Source of the DNA: an uncultured Chloroflexaceae bacterium
Lineage (GTDB): Bacteria; Chloroflexota; Chloroflexia; Chloroflexales; Chloroflexaceae
NCBI GenBank assembly: GCA_937141995.1
Contig: CAKZQX010000046.1
Coordinates: forward strand, 1-6,134
DNA length: 6,134 nucleotides
Reading direction: 5' to 3'
Part shown: piece after piece, positions 1 to 6,033 of the stretch
Position numbering within the stretch: position 1 is the stretch's first letter
Layout: the number at the start of each line of letters is the position of its first letter
The notes under the pieces: generated by a model
What the model saw: only the letters and a program-made list of their open reading frames with translations
What the model was told of the DNA's origin: nothing
The model's database searches: none
Made by a program: the position numbers and the translations under genes

Positions 1-83
1 ACGAGTCACAGGCCATTGAACTCGCAGGGGATTTCATTAGCTTAAACGTCAGGTTTATCAGCTATCGCGTAAGGCCGGTTATT

Positions 84-1034
84 TTAAAGTGGCACCGCCT
101 GATTGGTCACTTTGAGGAAGATATCTTCGAGATCACTGGTCTGGCCGGCAAAATGGGTCACGGCGACACCACCGGTCACCAGGTGGGTCAGCAGCGCGCT
201 TATTCCCTGATCATCGCCCTGATAGTCGATATGCAACATGGGCGGCAGTGCTTCGGGTTGCGTACGCACATCAATGATGCCGGGGAACTGGCGGGCCACC
301 GCCGCCGCCGCCGCCGGATCACCCAGCACATGGACTTCAAAAATATGGTGTGCATGCAGCGAGCGCATAATCGCATTAACTTCCCCCGAAGCCAGCAATT
401 TGCCTCGCTCGATAATCCCGATGTGTGTACACATCTCGGCCAGTTCCGTCAGAATATGCGAACTGATCATAATGGTCTTGTTCAGTGACCGCAACTCCTT
501 GAGCAGTTCGCGCAACTCAACCCGCGCGCGCGGATCAAGCCCACTGGCCGGTTCATCTAGAATCAGCAGCAGCGGATCGTGGACCATCGTGCGCGCCAGG
601 CTGAGCCGCTGCTTCATTCCCCGCGACAGGCCCATCACATAGGCATCACGCTTGTGGCGCAGATCGACCAGTTCGAGCAACTCATCAATAATTGTTGCGC
701 GCCGGTCAGCGGGCACCTGGTAGGAAGCCGCAAAGAAATCAAGATATTCCCAGGCACGCATATTATCATACACTCCAAAGAAGTCGGGCATAAACCCGAC
801 GAGGCGGCGTACTGCACGCGGCTCACGCATGACGGAACTGCCTGCAATCCAGGCCTGCCCACTGCTCGGCGCAAGCAATGTCGTCATGATCCGCATTGTG
901 GTCGTCTTACCGGCACCATTCGGCCCGATAAAGCCATACACGGCTCCCTGGGGGATCTCCAGATTCAGGCTCTCAAGCGCGATAGTGTTGCCATAGTAGC
1001 GGGTCAACTCTTTGGTTTCGACAAGCGTGCTCAT
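84..1034 (-). CDS. ABC transporter ATP-binding protein (ABC-2/GldA-like exporter ATPase)
   Basis: This 316-residue protein is the cytoplasmic ATP-hydrolysing subunit of an ABC exporter. Seen in the sequence: Walker A GPNGAGKT at residues 37-44, signature LSRGM at 136-140, Walker B LLLILDEP at 155-162 with catalytic Glu161, D-loop SGLD at 164-167 and switch His193. After about residue 228 follows a C-terminal extension of the type found on ABC-2 drug, antibiotic and gliding-type ATPases, ending in a TSDLEDIFLKVT segment typical of that group. The Q-loop position after FMP is Asp84 instead of Gln. A GCC trinucleotide run (301-315 on the plus strand) encodes a short poly-alanine stretch near residues 241-245. 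The start is the natural N-terminus; AGGAAG at 1055-1050 lies about 15 bases upstream, which is far for a Shine-Dalgarno. The gene follows the accessory membrane protein by 53 bases. No permease is present in the window; it would be expected beyond base 1. Substrate unknown. Confidence 0.95.
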   Translation of the reverse strand: MSTLVETKELTRYYGNTIALESLNLEIPQGAVYGFIGPNGAGKTTTMRIMTTLLAPSSGQAWIAGSSVMREPRAVRRLVGFMPDFFGVYDNMRAWEYLDFFAASYQVPADRRATIIDELLELVDLRHKRDAYVMGLSRGMKQRLSLARTMVHDPLLLILDEPASGLDPRARVELRELLKELRSLNKTIMISSHILTELAEMCTHIGIIERGKLLASGEVNAIMRSLHAHHIFEVHVLGDPAAAAAVARQFPGIIDVRTQPEALPPMLHIDYQGDDQGISALLTHLVTGGVAVTHFAGQTSDLEDIFLKVTNQAVPL

Positions 1035-1087
1035 AAGTTTTTGTCCACACTTCCTGGTTTCGTCAGTAGTTACGTAGTGGGCGATGC

Positions 1088-3031
1088 TTACCCGTTCAAT
1101 CGAATGACATAAAGTGTCAACCCATCCTGGGGTGCTGCTGTGCCGTCAATCTGGACTGTACTCAACGGTTGCTCGTGCCAGGAAAGCAGATAGATACCAT
1201 TGTCATCCAGCCCACCCATTGGTGCATTTGGCCCAAAACGACCAAACTGGTCGGGTTCATCCAGGATGCTCAGGATGCGCCGGCGATTAAACATTGCTTC
1301 GTCATCGTCAGAATTGGAGAAACCCGGGAAGTTTCCCCGGTTACGCTCCAGCACCACTTCATGGCCGGCACCCGGAGCCAGTGTCCCCAGGCGTTGCTGG
1401 GTTGATCCATAGACAATCATCGCATCCGGTAGCGGCTCACTCCCCAGATTTTGCACTTCGCCGCGCACTTCCCCCTGCTGCCGCTGGAGATTGCTGCTCA
1501 CCTGAAATGGCACATCCACATCGTGTTCGGCAATCGCGGTTCGCAATGAGGAGACATCAACCAGCAGATCGCGCAGTTCGGTACCACCATCCGTCCAGAC
1601 AACCGACGCATACGCGCTATTGTCCCAGCCGAGCCGCTCCTGGCTCACCAGTGCATCGGGCGTTAGGGTCAGCGTGTAAGTATCCCGCCGGGGCGAGAAC
1701 AGACCGATGAACTCGGTTGCCTGTGCGTGCGTCGTATTTTCAAACCCTTGCACGATGGCGACTTGCACAACGCGGGGCCGGTTGCCCCGAATGAGTGTGC
1801 CCACACCATACGTACCACCCACAAACAGCAGAACAATTGCGGGCACCGTTATCCAGGCCAGTTCGCTGCGGCGCATGCGCCGCAACATCAGAAAATTGAG
1901 GGGACCGATAATGACAACATAGAAGAGGATAAACAGCACCAGGATACCGAAGGAGGGCAATTCCAGGCCGGGGAACTGAACGACCTCTTGTACCAGATTA
2001 TCGTCGCGCCAACGATAGAGGGTTCCCGGTTCAAAACTCATGCTTGACTCGATCACGCGCGCCCAGAGGGTGGGCTCGCCGGTCCAGGCACGCAATATAT
2101 TGAGATCAAACCGGCTAAAAATAACCTGCCCGGCACCCTGTGACCGCGTCACAATCAGACCGGCGTCGTCAACTTCCTGAGCATCGGGTTGCAACTCAAC
2201 CCGGCTCACCGTTGCACTGGTGGGCAGGGTTTCGCGCTCACGGGGCACCATTTTTCCGAGGGAAGCTAACGTAACATCGGCGGTTAGACCTTCAACCGTA
2301 ACCGGTAATAGATCTGCCAGGCCGGGCACAGTGCGCTCCGCATTGGCGCCACCACTGACAACCAGTTGCCCGCCCAGGGAGATCCAGAGTTCCAATGCGG
2401 CACGCTGGGCGGGGGTAAGGTTGGTCGTTGTGATATCGTGAATGAACAGCGCATCAATCCCGGCCAACGCCATCGCCTCTTCCGGCAGCAGTTCGGGGGA
2501 GAGATGCGTCACGGTTGTACTGGTTCGATTATTGAATTTCATTGATGCCAGGCTACTGAGCAGCGCGCTATCACCACTCACCACGCCGATAACATACTGC
2601 TCGATTTCAATCGGCACCAGACGAACCCGTTCTTCGACGATGATCGTCTCATCGACAACCAGACGAACCTCACCCGCGCGGGCAAAGTCTTTGGCAAAAG
2701 CGTTCAGCACCAGGCGTTTCTGTGCGCCACGGGGGAGATCAACCACGCGTTTGAAAGTGACATTGTCGCGCATACCCGGGAAATGCCACTCTATGACGCC
2801 CTGAATATCCGGGCCATCATTACTCACGGTGACATTGACTGGAAACCAGTGGCTCACACGATAGGTTCCATCATATCCCGCGCTTACCTGCAGGCGCACC
2901 GGTGACGGCTCCTGTTCCTGCGCCCGCGTAGATGTGGGAACGGCTACCAGCGTTATGCCCAGTATCAGGCAGAGAAAGGCGGCCAATGACCGGCGGCCGG
3001 TGGCCTGCATGGATCGTAAAAGATGTTGCAT
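1088..3031 (-). CDS. Signal-peptide, membrane-anchored ABC-accessory protein with amidotransferase-like domain
   Basis: This 647-residue protein has no name I recognise. Residues 1-37 form a signal peptide: basic start, hydrophobic core around 17-31, and a likely cleavage after STRA before QEQE. Residues about 45-140 look like a beta-sandwich. Residues about 145-330 look like a Rossmann-type class I glutamine-amidotransferase-like domain (segments IDALFIHDI and LELWISLGGQLVVSGG), without an obvious catalytic Cys, so probably non-enzymatic. Two membrane helices lie at about 361-383 and 391-413, joined by the basic loop LRRMRR, which places that loop in the cytoplasm and both large domains outside. 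A second beta-rich outer domain fills 420-647. Such layouts resemble the DUF4350/GldG-like auxiliary proteins found beside ABC transporters, which fits the ABC ATPase gene 53 bases downstream. The ATG at 3031 has only a weak purine-rich stretch before it; Met8 is an alternative but would shorten the basic n-region and has no better ribosome site. Ligand and process are unknown. Confidence 0.88.
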   Translation of the reverse strand: MQHLLRSMQATGRRSLAAFLCLILGITLVAVPTSTRAQEQEPSPVRLQVSAGYDGTYRVSHWFPVNVTVSNDGPDIQGVIEWHFPGMRDNVTFKRVVDLPRGAQKRLVLNAFAKDFARAGEVRLVVDETIIVEERVRLVPIEIEQYVIGVVSGDSALLSSLASMKFNNRTSTTVTHLSPELLPEEAMALAGIDALFIHDITTTNLTPAQRAALELWISLGGQLVVSGGANAERTVPGLADLLPVTVEGLTADVTLASLGKMVPRERETLPTSATVSRVELQPDAQEVDDAGLIVTRSQGAGQVIFSRFDLNILRAWTGEPTLWARVIESSMSFEPGTLYRWRDDNLVQEVVQFPGLELPSFGILVLFILFYVVIIGPLNFLMLRRMRRSELAWITVPAIVLLFVGGTYGVGTLIRGNRPRVVQVAIVQGFENTTHAQATEFIGLFSPRRDTYTLTLTPDALVSQERLGWDNSAYASVVWTDGGTELRDLLVDVSSLRTAIAEHDVDVPFQVSSNLQRQQGEVRGEVQNLGSEPLPDAMIVYGSTQQRLGTLAPGAGHEVVLERNRGNFPGFSNSDDDEAMFNRRRILSILDEPDQFGRFGPNAPMGGLDDNGIYLLSWHEQPLSTVQIDGTAAPQDGLTLYVIRLNG

Positions 3032-3056
3032 TCTGCTATCAATCGTTGATTATGGG

Positions 3057-3085
3057 TTAATACATCTCGATCCGAACGCCGGCAA
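3057..3085 (-). promoter_or_regulatory. Candidate sigma70-type promoter for the accessory protein/ABC pair
   Basis: On the minus strand TTGCCG (3085-3080, four of six matches to TTGACA) is followed after exactly 17 bases by TATTAA (3062-3057, four of six to TATAAT). The predicted transcription start near 3050 would give a leader of about 20 bases before the ATG at 3031. Position and spacing are good but the boxes are only moderate. The -35 box lies in the loop and 3' arm of the hairpin at 3072-3100. Confidence 0.45.
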
Positions 3086-3100
3086 CGGGCCGGCATTCGG
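3072..3100 (-). terminator. 12-bp hairpin between the bPH2 gene and the accessory gene
   Basis: Arms CCGAA-T-GCCGGC and GCCGGC-G-TTCGG (minus strand) flank a five-base loop CCGTT, giving 12 pairs. The single imperfect position is a U-G wobble in minus-strand RNA but a C-A mismatch in plus-strand RNA, so the fold favours the transcript of these genes. It starts about 70 bases past the stop codon of the bPH2 gene. No U-tract follows, so it is not a classical intrinsic terminator; it could be an mRNA 3'-end or processing hairpin, or only a palindrome near the promoter. Confidence 0.4.
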
Positions 3101-3170
3101 CCTGGCATGCCGCATCGCGCATTCAGCGCTACTCTATCAGACGTTTCGGTGGTGTGCCTGGTTCCACTGC

Positions 3171-4781
3171 TTATTGACCTTCGACCCGGCCATGCTGCTG
3201 TTGTTGCACAAAGTTGTGGTATTCCTTAAGCAGCGCCATTGTTTCATTCAGCGAGCGTTCGCGCTCGCCACGCTTGAACTCGGCGCGATATTTATTAATC
3301 AAGGCGACAACCTCCGATGGCTGGGGCACTCCATGAAAAGTGAACTTGCTATCACTCTTCCCCCCAGCGGTTTCCATCTCAACATCGCCATACCCAATAT
3401 ACCTTCCAATAAATGTGGTTTTGAGTTGAACATTCTGCAACGCGCCCAGGCTGGCAGTTCGGCGATTTTCGGGACCAAAAGGTACCTGCGCAATATCAAT
3501 AACCTGCGATGATGTCAGAATATAGAGGTCATTGCGATAGTCCTCAATTTGCCACAAAACCCACCCGATAAACCCGACAATACAGAGCAGCAAGAGCACA
3601 CCAAACCAACCCAAAAGGTTGACTGGCAACAACCCTATTTGTACACTGATCAGCAGAACAACAATAACCAGAAAAAACGCACCAGTGGGGCGCAATAACT
3701 CGGCAACCGCAAAGATCCAGTGTGGTCGCCATGTAATGGTACCATCCTCTTTGCGCTCGGGATTTTCCGGAAAGAACTGCGCCAGGAAGCGTGCCGTGCT
3801 GGAGCGCTTCACCGGTTGTGCGGATGCGGCGGCAGACGGCGCGGCGGTATTCGTAATCTTCCGGATCATTTTATTAAAGTCGGCTTTTTTCCAGTTTTCC
3901 TGTACCTTTTTCACTTCCCCCATAATCTGCCGCTGCATCTCTTTCGGGTTGCTGGCACCCCGAAACACGATATCCTGGCGAAAACTGGCCGACTGGATCA
4001 CGACTTTCCCAAACTTGAGATGGTGCTGGAGATAGCCCAGCGGAGTATTTTCGCCGGTATCAATCACGACATTCTGAATATCTTCGATAATAATCTGATC
4101 CTGTTCGCGGCGCACGAAAAGCTTCTCATCGTCGTATATCACGCGCTGGTCCGTCAGGATCAGGAAATCGTTCAGCCAGTCGAAGACCACATAGGCGACA
4201 GCAAGACCGCTCAATATTGCCAGACCGATCAACACCACATTGAGCGTGTCAAACGACCGATCAAGCAAGGGGTTCTGATTGATATAGAAAACACGCCCGC
4301 CCTGGTAGCGGAAGTAGAATAAGCCCACCAGCAGCACACCTAGAATAATCAGTATGGCCATGGTATTACGCCGGGTTGATGTTGCCAGTGATAGGAAGAA
4401 CCAGACACAAACGACAATAAAAACAGCAAAGAGGAGTACCCGGTTCACAATATCAATCCCGCCCACAGGAACCACATCAATATCCAGGAACTCCCCACCT
4501 ATTGCACGGTAGTACGCCAGCGCCGCAAAAATGAGCAGCATACCTATCGGGATTAACAGATCACGGAGAAGTAGCGACCAGTGGTGTCGACAGGTATAGA
4601 TCTCTTTTTCCTGTAAACGCCCCTGTTCATCACGCAAGCCAGTCTCTTCGATCACTGATGCGGGTGTGCGATACACCAGGCGTTTTGGGGCGGACAGCCA
4701 GGAGCGCTGTTCAACATCCTGTGGTGATCGGGTCATTGAGCTTTTGCGCGTGCGGTCGGGATCTTTCCGTGAAATTGTCAT
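3171..4781 (-). CDS. Polytopic membrane protein with two bPH2 (DUF304-type) PH-like domains
   Basis: This 536-residue protein is built from two similar units. Unit 1 has a cytoplasmic N-terminus (1-68), membrane helices at about 72-92, 112-134, 140-157 and 179-201, and a PH-like module at 205-290 opening with DFLILTDQRVIYDDE. After a linker (291-345, Ala/Pro-rich in the middle), unit 2 has helices at about 355-380 and 388-412 and a second PH-like module at 415-502 opening with DLYILTSSQVIDI. The lead-in to each unit is also related (YTCRHHWSLLLRDLLIPIG against ITWRPHWIFAVAELLRPTG). A charged, Gln-rich tail (503-536) may be helical. With six helices both PH modules sit in the cytoplasm. I chose the ATG at 4781 because a strong Shine-Dalgarno precedes it; the earlier in-frame ATG at 4829, four bases past the cmk stop, has none. 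The gene lies 51 bases after cmk and is probably co-transcribed with it. Function unknown; bPH2 domains are thought to mediate membrane or protein contacts. Confidence 0.9.
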   Translation of the reverse strand: MTISRKDPDRTRKSSMTRSPQDVEQRSWLSAPKRLVYRTPASVIEETGLRDEQGRLQEKEIYTCRHHWSLLLRDLLIPIGMLLIFAALAYYRAIGGEFLDIDVVPVGGIDIVNRVLLFAVFIVVCVWFFLSLATSTRRNTMAILIILGVLLVGLFYFRYQGGRVFYINQNPLLDRSFDTLNVVLIGLAILSGLAVAYVVFDWLNDFLILTDQRVIYDDEKLFVRREQDQIIIEDIQNVVIDTGENTPLGYLQHHLKFGKVVIQSASFRQDIVFRGASNPKEMQRQIMGEVKKVQENWKKADFNKMIRKITNTAAPSAAASAQPVKRSSTARFLAQFFPENPERKEDGTITWRPHWIFAVAELLRPTGAFFLVIVVLLISVQIGLLPVNLLGWFGVLLLLCIVGFIGWVLWQIEDYRNDLYILTSSQVIDIAQVPFGPENRRTASLGALQNVQLKTTFIGRYIGYGDVEMETAGGKSDSKFTFHGVPQPSEVVALINKYRAEFKRGERERSLNETMALLKEYHNFVQQQQHGRVEGQ

Positions 4782-4789
4782 AAGTATGG

Positions 4790-4796
4790 CCTCTTT
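4790..4796 (-). promoter_or_regulatory. Shine-Dalgarno that decides the bPH2 gene start
   Basis: AAAGAGG on the minus strand ends eight bases before the ATG at 4781. It is the only good ribosome binding site in this spacer and supports the 536-residue product over a 552-residue product starting at 4829. Confidence 0.75.
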
Positions 4797-4832
4797 CACC
4801 GGTTGCGAAAGGCGAGCGTTACGGCACATTAT

Positions 4833-5519
4833 CTACATGGACGAGGGCGGTTCAGCAGAATCAAACAGGGCGATAATCCAGGCAACTTCTTCTTCAGGAG
4901 AGTGCGTGTCCGAATGCAGAATACGGGCATCGGGAGCCGGTTGCATTACATGCTGATCAAGTTCATCCCGGCGTGCCACAGAAGCGCGGGTCTCCTCCAG
5001 CGAAACCGTATCATCGCGCCGGCGCTGTTCCGCCATACGCCGACGCGCCCGCGTTTCGAGCGAGGCATCAAGATAGATCTTCAGAGGAGCTTCCGGCATA
5101 ACGATGGTGCCGATATCCCGCCCCACCATCACCACATGCCCCCGCTGCCCGATGACACGCTGTCGGCGGCGCATTTCAGCACGTACCCCGGGATAGCGCG
5201 CAACCACCGAAACATTGCGATCCACCTCAGCCTGCCGGATCTCCCAGGTGATATCGGTGCCGTCCAGAAGCACCGTGTACTGGCGACCATCGTCCTGCAT
5301 AGGGGCAACAACTTCGATCACAACCTGATGGGCCAGATGCTCCAACATTTCCTGATTGTAGACATCGGTCTGCCGGTGCAACGCAGCCCAGGTCAGCGCA
5401 CGGTACATCACCCCGGTATCGAAGTAGAGATAGCCAAGTTGTCGGGCGAGGAGTTCACCCAGGGTACTCTTGCCTGATCCGGCCGGTCCATCAATTGTAA
5501 TAATTTCAGGTCGTTGCAT
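4833..5519 (-). CDS. cmk: Cytidylate kinase (CMP/dCMP kinase)
   Basis: The 228-residue enzyme phosphorylates CMP and dCMP with ATP to give CDP and dCDP, a cytoplasmic step in pyrimidine nucleotide recycling. Seen: P-loop GPAGSGKST at residues 11-19, the DTG-x-x-YR motif at 34-40, EIR with Arg95, the NMP-binding stretch with Ser104 and Arg113, GRDIGT with Arg134 and Asp135, a KIYLDAS strand at 147-153, and the lid/ribose motif RRDELD with Arg184, Asp185 and Asp188. Length matches the family (E. coli about 227). The loop after Asp188 (QHVMQPAP) is about four residues shorter than in E. coli Cmk and lacks the usual arginine there. ATG at 5519 is the only common start codon after the in-frame TGA 18 codons upstream, but the preceding bases are pyrimidine-rich with no Shine-Dalgarno. 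It leads a probable two-gene unit with the bPH2 gene. Confidence 0.97.
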   Translation of the reverse strand: MQRPEIITIDGPAGSGKSTLGELLARQLGYLYFDTGVMYRALTWAALHRQTDVYNQEMLEHLAHQVVIEVVAPMQDDGRQYTVLLDGTDITWEIRQAEVDRNVSVVARYPGVRAEMRRRQRVIGQRGHVVMVGRDIGTIVMPEAPLKIYLDASLETRARRRMAEQRRRDDTVSLEETRASVARRDELDQHVMQPAPDARILHSDTHSPEEEVAWIIALFDSAEPPSSM

Positions 5520-5529
5520 ATAGAAATAG

Positions 5530-5558
5530 AGAAAACAAAGAACAAAAGAACAGAGAAC
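5530..5558 (-). repeat. Four-copy pyrimidine repeat (GTTCTYT) before cmk
   Basis: Reading the minus strand from 5558 down gives GTTCTCT, GTTCTTTT, GTTCTTT and GTTTTCT back to back, followed by CTATTTCTAT and the cmk ATG. It occupies the place where a Shine-Dalgarno would be. It may be a protein or ribosomal protein S1 binding tract in the mRNA, or simple low-complexity drift. Confidence 0.5.
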
Positions 5559-5614
5559 ATCGCATGGATCTCACCATGAGCAACGCGTTTCTGTTTTATC
5601 AATGTTTGTTCTTT
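5537..5614 (-). repeat. 10-bp inverted repeat able to hide the pyrimidine tract
   Basis: On the minus strand AAAGAACAAA (5614-5605) is a perfect reverse complement of TTTGTTCTTT (5546-5537), which lies inside the pyrimidine repeat. The 58-base interior holds a small hairpin, CATGG (5578-5574) with CCATG (5567-5563). A second inverted pair, GTTTTATC (5634-5627) with GATAAAAC (5600-5593), would place the first arm in its loop. These pairings are A/U rich and individually weak. Confidence 0.35.
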
Positions 5615-5624
5615 ATGATAATGC

Positions 5625-5654
5625 AGGATAAAACGTACAATTGAAGACCGGCAA
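5625..5654 (-). promoter_or_regulatory. Weak candidate proximal promoter for cmk
   Basis: TTGCCG (5654-5649) and TATCCT (5630-5625) are separated by 18 bases on the minus strand, in a locally AT-rich stretch. A start near 5618 would give a leader of about 100 bases. The -10 match is four of six, so this is weaker than the distal site at 5979-6007. Confidence 0.22.
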
Positions 5655-5772
5655 TCCTGATCTGCACGTACGTTGCTGTTCTTTTTTACCCTGCCGGAGG
5701 CGAAATTCCCTTCCGAGTCATTTTACGCGTATATCGTGGCACATTTCGAGCCACATGTTCCTGAAAAAGATA

Positions 5773-5928
5773 CGAACATACCATGCTGCCCCAGGCGATG
5801 GCGGCGTTTGACCGGGTGAGATGCCCGGTTTGAGCGCTCATCGTGCAACGCATGTTTTCGACGGCCATGTTCCTCGGCGAGCAACATGGTCGTCAAAAAA
5901 ACGAGAAGTACCATTGGTTACATGTTCG
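5773..5928 (-). ncRNA. Candidate structured RNA or cmk leader element (three-way junction)
   Basis: I do not recognise this as a known RNA family. In minus-strand RNA a closing stem forms between CGAACAT (5928-5922), ACC (5918-5916) and ATG (5914-5912) and the continuous 13-base strand CATGGTATGTTCG (5785-5773), with two small bulges on the 5' side. Inside it lie two hairpins: one from the near-palindrome at 5855-5899, and one at 5796-5843 with pairs CGATG/CATCG, GCG/CGC and ACCGGG/CCCGGT and a seven-base loop. UAUCUUUUUC follows the closing stem directly, as at an RNA 3' end. A promoter-like site at 5979-6007 would start the transcript near 5972, so a product ending at the U-tract would be about 210 nt. 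It could be a free small RNA or the front of a long cmk leader. The fold was found by eye and has no covariation support. Confidence 0.3.
5855..5899. repeat. 45-base interrupted palindrome
   Basis: The sequence is symmetric about base 5877. On the plus strand the paired segments from outside in are TTTT/AAAA, GACG/CGTC, CCATGTT/AACATGG and CTCG/CGAG, separated by single unpaired or wobble positions. No U-tract follows the stem on either strand, so it is not a simple intrinsic terminator. It could be an RNA hairpin of the candidate leader or a DNA site for a dimeric protein. Confidence 0.6.
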
Positions 5929-5937
5929 GTGTGTATG

Positions 5938-5967
5938 CCCACTGCGTAAGTTCTGTCACACAGTGGG
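5938..5967 (-). repeat. Hairpin at the predicted transcript 5' end
   Basis: CCCACTG and CAGTGGG form a 7-bp inverted repeat with a 16-base interior, which can add two more pairs past one mismatch. It begins about five bases after the transcription start predicted from the promoter at 5979-6007, so it may be a 5' stabilising hairpin or an operator. Confidence 0.4.
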
Positions 5968-5978
5968 TGATCGGGGGT

Positions 5979-6007
5979 ATTGTAGCATGGGGGGCACACG
6001 GCGGCAA
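5979..6007 (-). promoter_or_regulatory. Candidate sigma70-type promoter upstream of cmk
   Basis: TTGCCG (6007-6002, four of six to consensus) and TACAAT (5984-5979, five of six) are separated by exactly 17 bases on the minus strand. This is the best promoter-like site in the window. The predicted start near 5972 lies about 450 bases before the cmk ATG, so it implies either a long leader or a separate RNA. Confidence 0.5.
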
Positions 6008-6026
6008 CCACATCAGGCCACCGCCG
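5999..6026 (-). terminator. Hairpin just after the upstream gene's stop codon
   Basis: Minus-strand arms CGGCGG-TGGCC and GGTTG-CCGCCG enclose a six-base loop. Three of the 11 pairs are G-U wobbles only in minus-strand RNA and would be A-C mismatches in plus-strand RNA. It starts eight bases after the TGA at 6034, the right place for a 3'-end hairpin of that gene, but it is followed by TGTGCCCCCC and not by a U-tract. Its 3' arm contains the -35 box of the promoter at 5979-6007. Confidence 0.4.
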
Positions 6027-6033
6027 GCATGGA

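Noticed and set aside
1..37. Possible first 12 codons of a minus-strand gene starting ATG at 37 (MKSPASSMACDS), as expected for an ABC permease.
   Set aside because: No Shine-Dalgarno precedes it, the residues are not recognisable, and a 37-base piece cannot support a gene call. A permease further left remains likely.
301..315. GCC trinucleotide run as a variable repeat.
   Set aside because: Five units in frame encode alanines within a variable region of the ABC C-terminal domain; too short to suggest phase variation.
238..2804. Long plus-strand frames opposite the ABC and accessory genes.
   Set aside because: They are antisense shadows with Arg/Ser/Pro-rich low-complexity translations, while the minus-strand genes show clear domains.
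3251..3268. Perfect 7-bp hairpin GCGAGCG-TTCG-CGCTCGC inside the bPH2 gene.
   Set aside because: It encodes the charged GERERS segment of the tail, where alternating Arg/Glu codons readily make such a palindrome; no U-tract follows on either strand.
4782..4829. Upstream in-frame start of the bPH2 gene at 4829, adding 16 residues.
   Set aside because: It has no ribosome site, while the ATG at 4781 has AAAGAGG at eight-base spacing.
5691..5720. Hairpin with CGGA/TCCG arms as a plus-strand terminator of a convergent gene.
   Set aside because: The stem is short and bulged, the following T-run is displaced, and there is no plus-strand gene to terminate.
5753..5928. Repeated GAACAT/ATGTTC motifs as LexA-type SOS boxes.
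   Set aside because: None fits the GAAC-four bases-GTTC pattern of the Gram-positive-type box; the spacing and halves are wrong.
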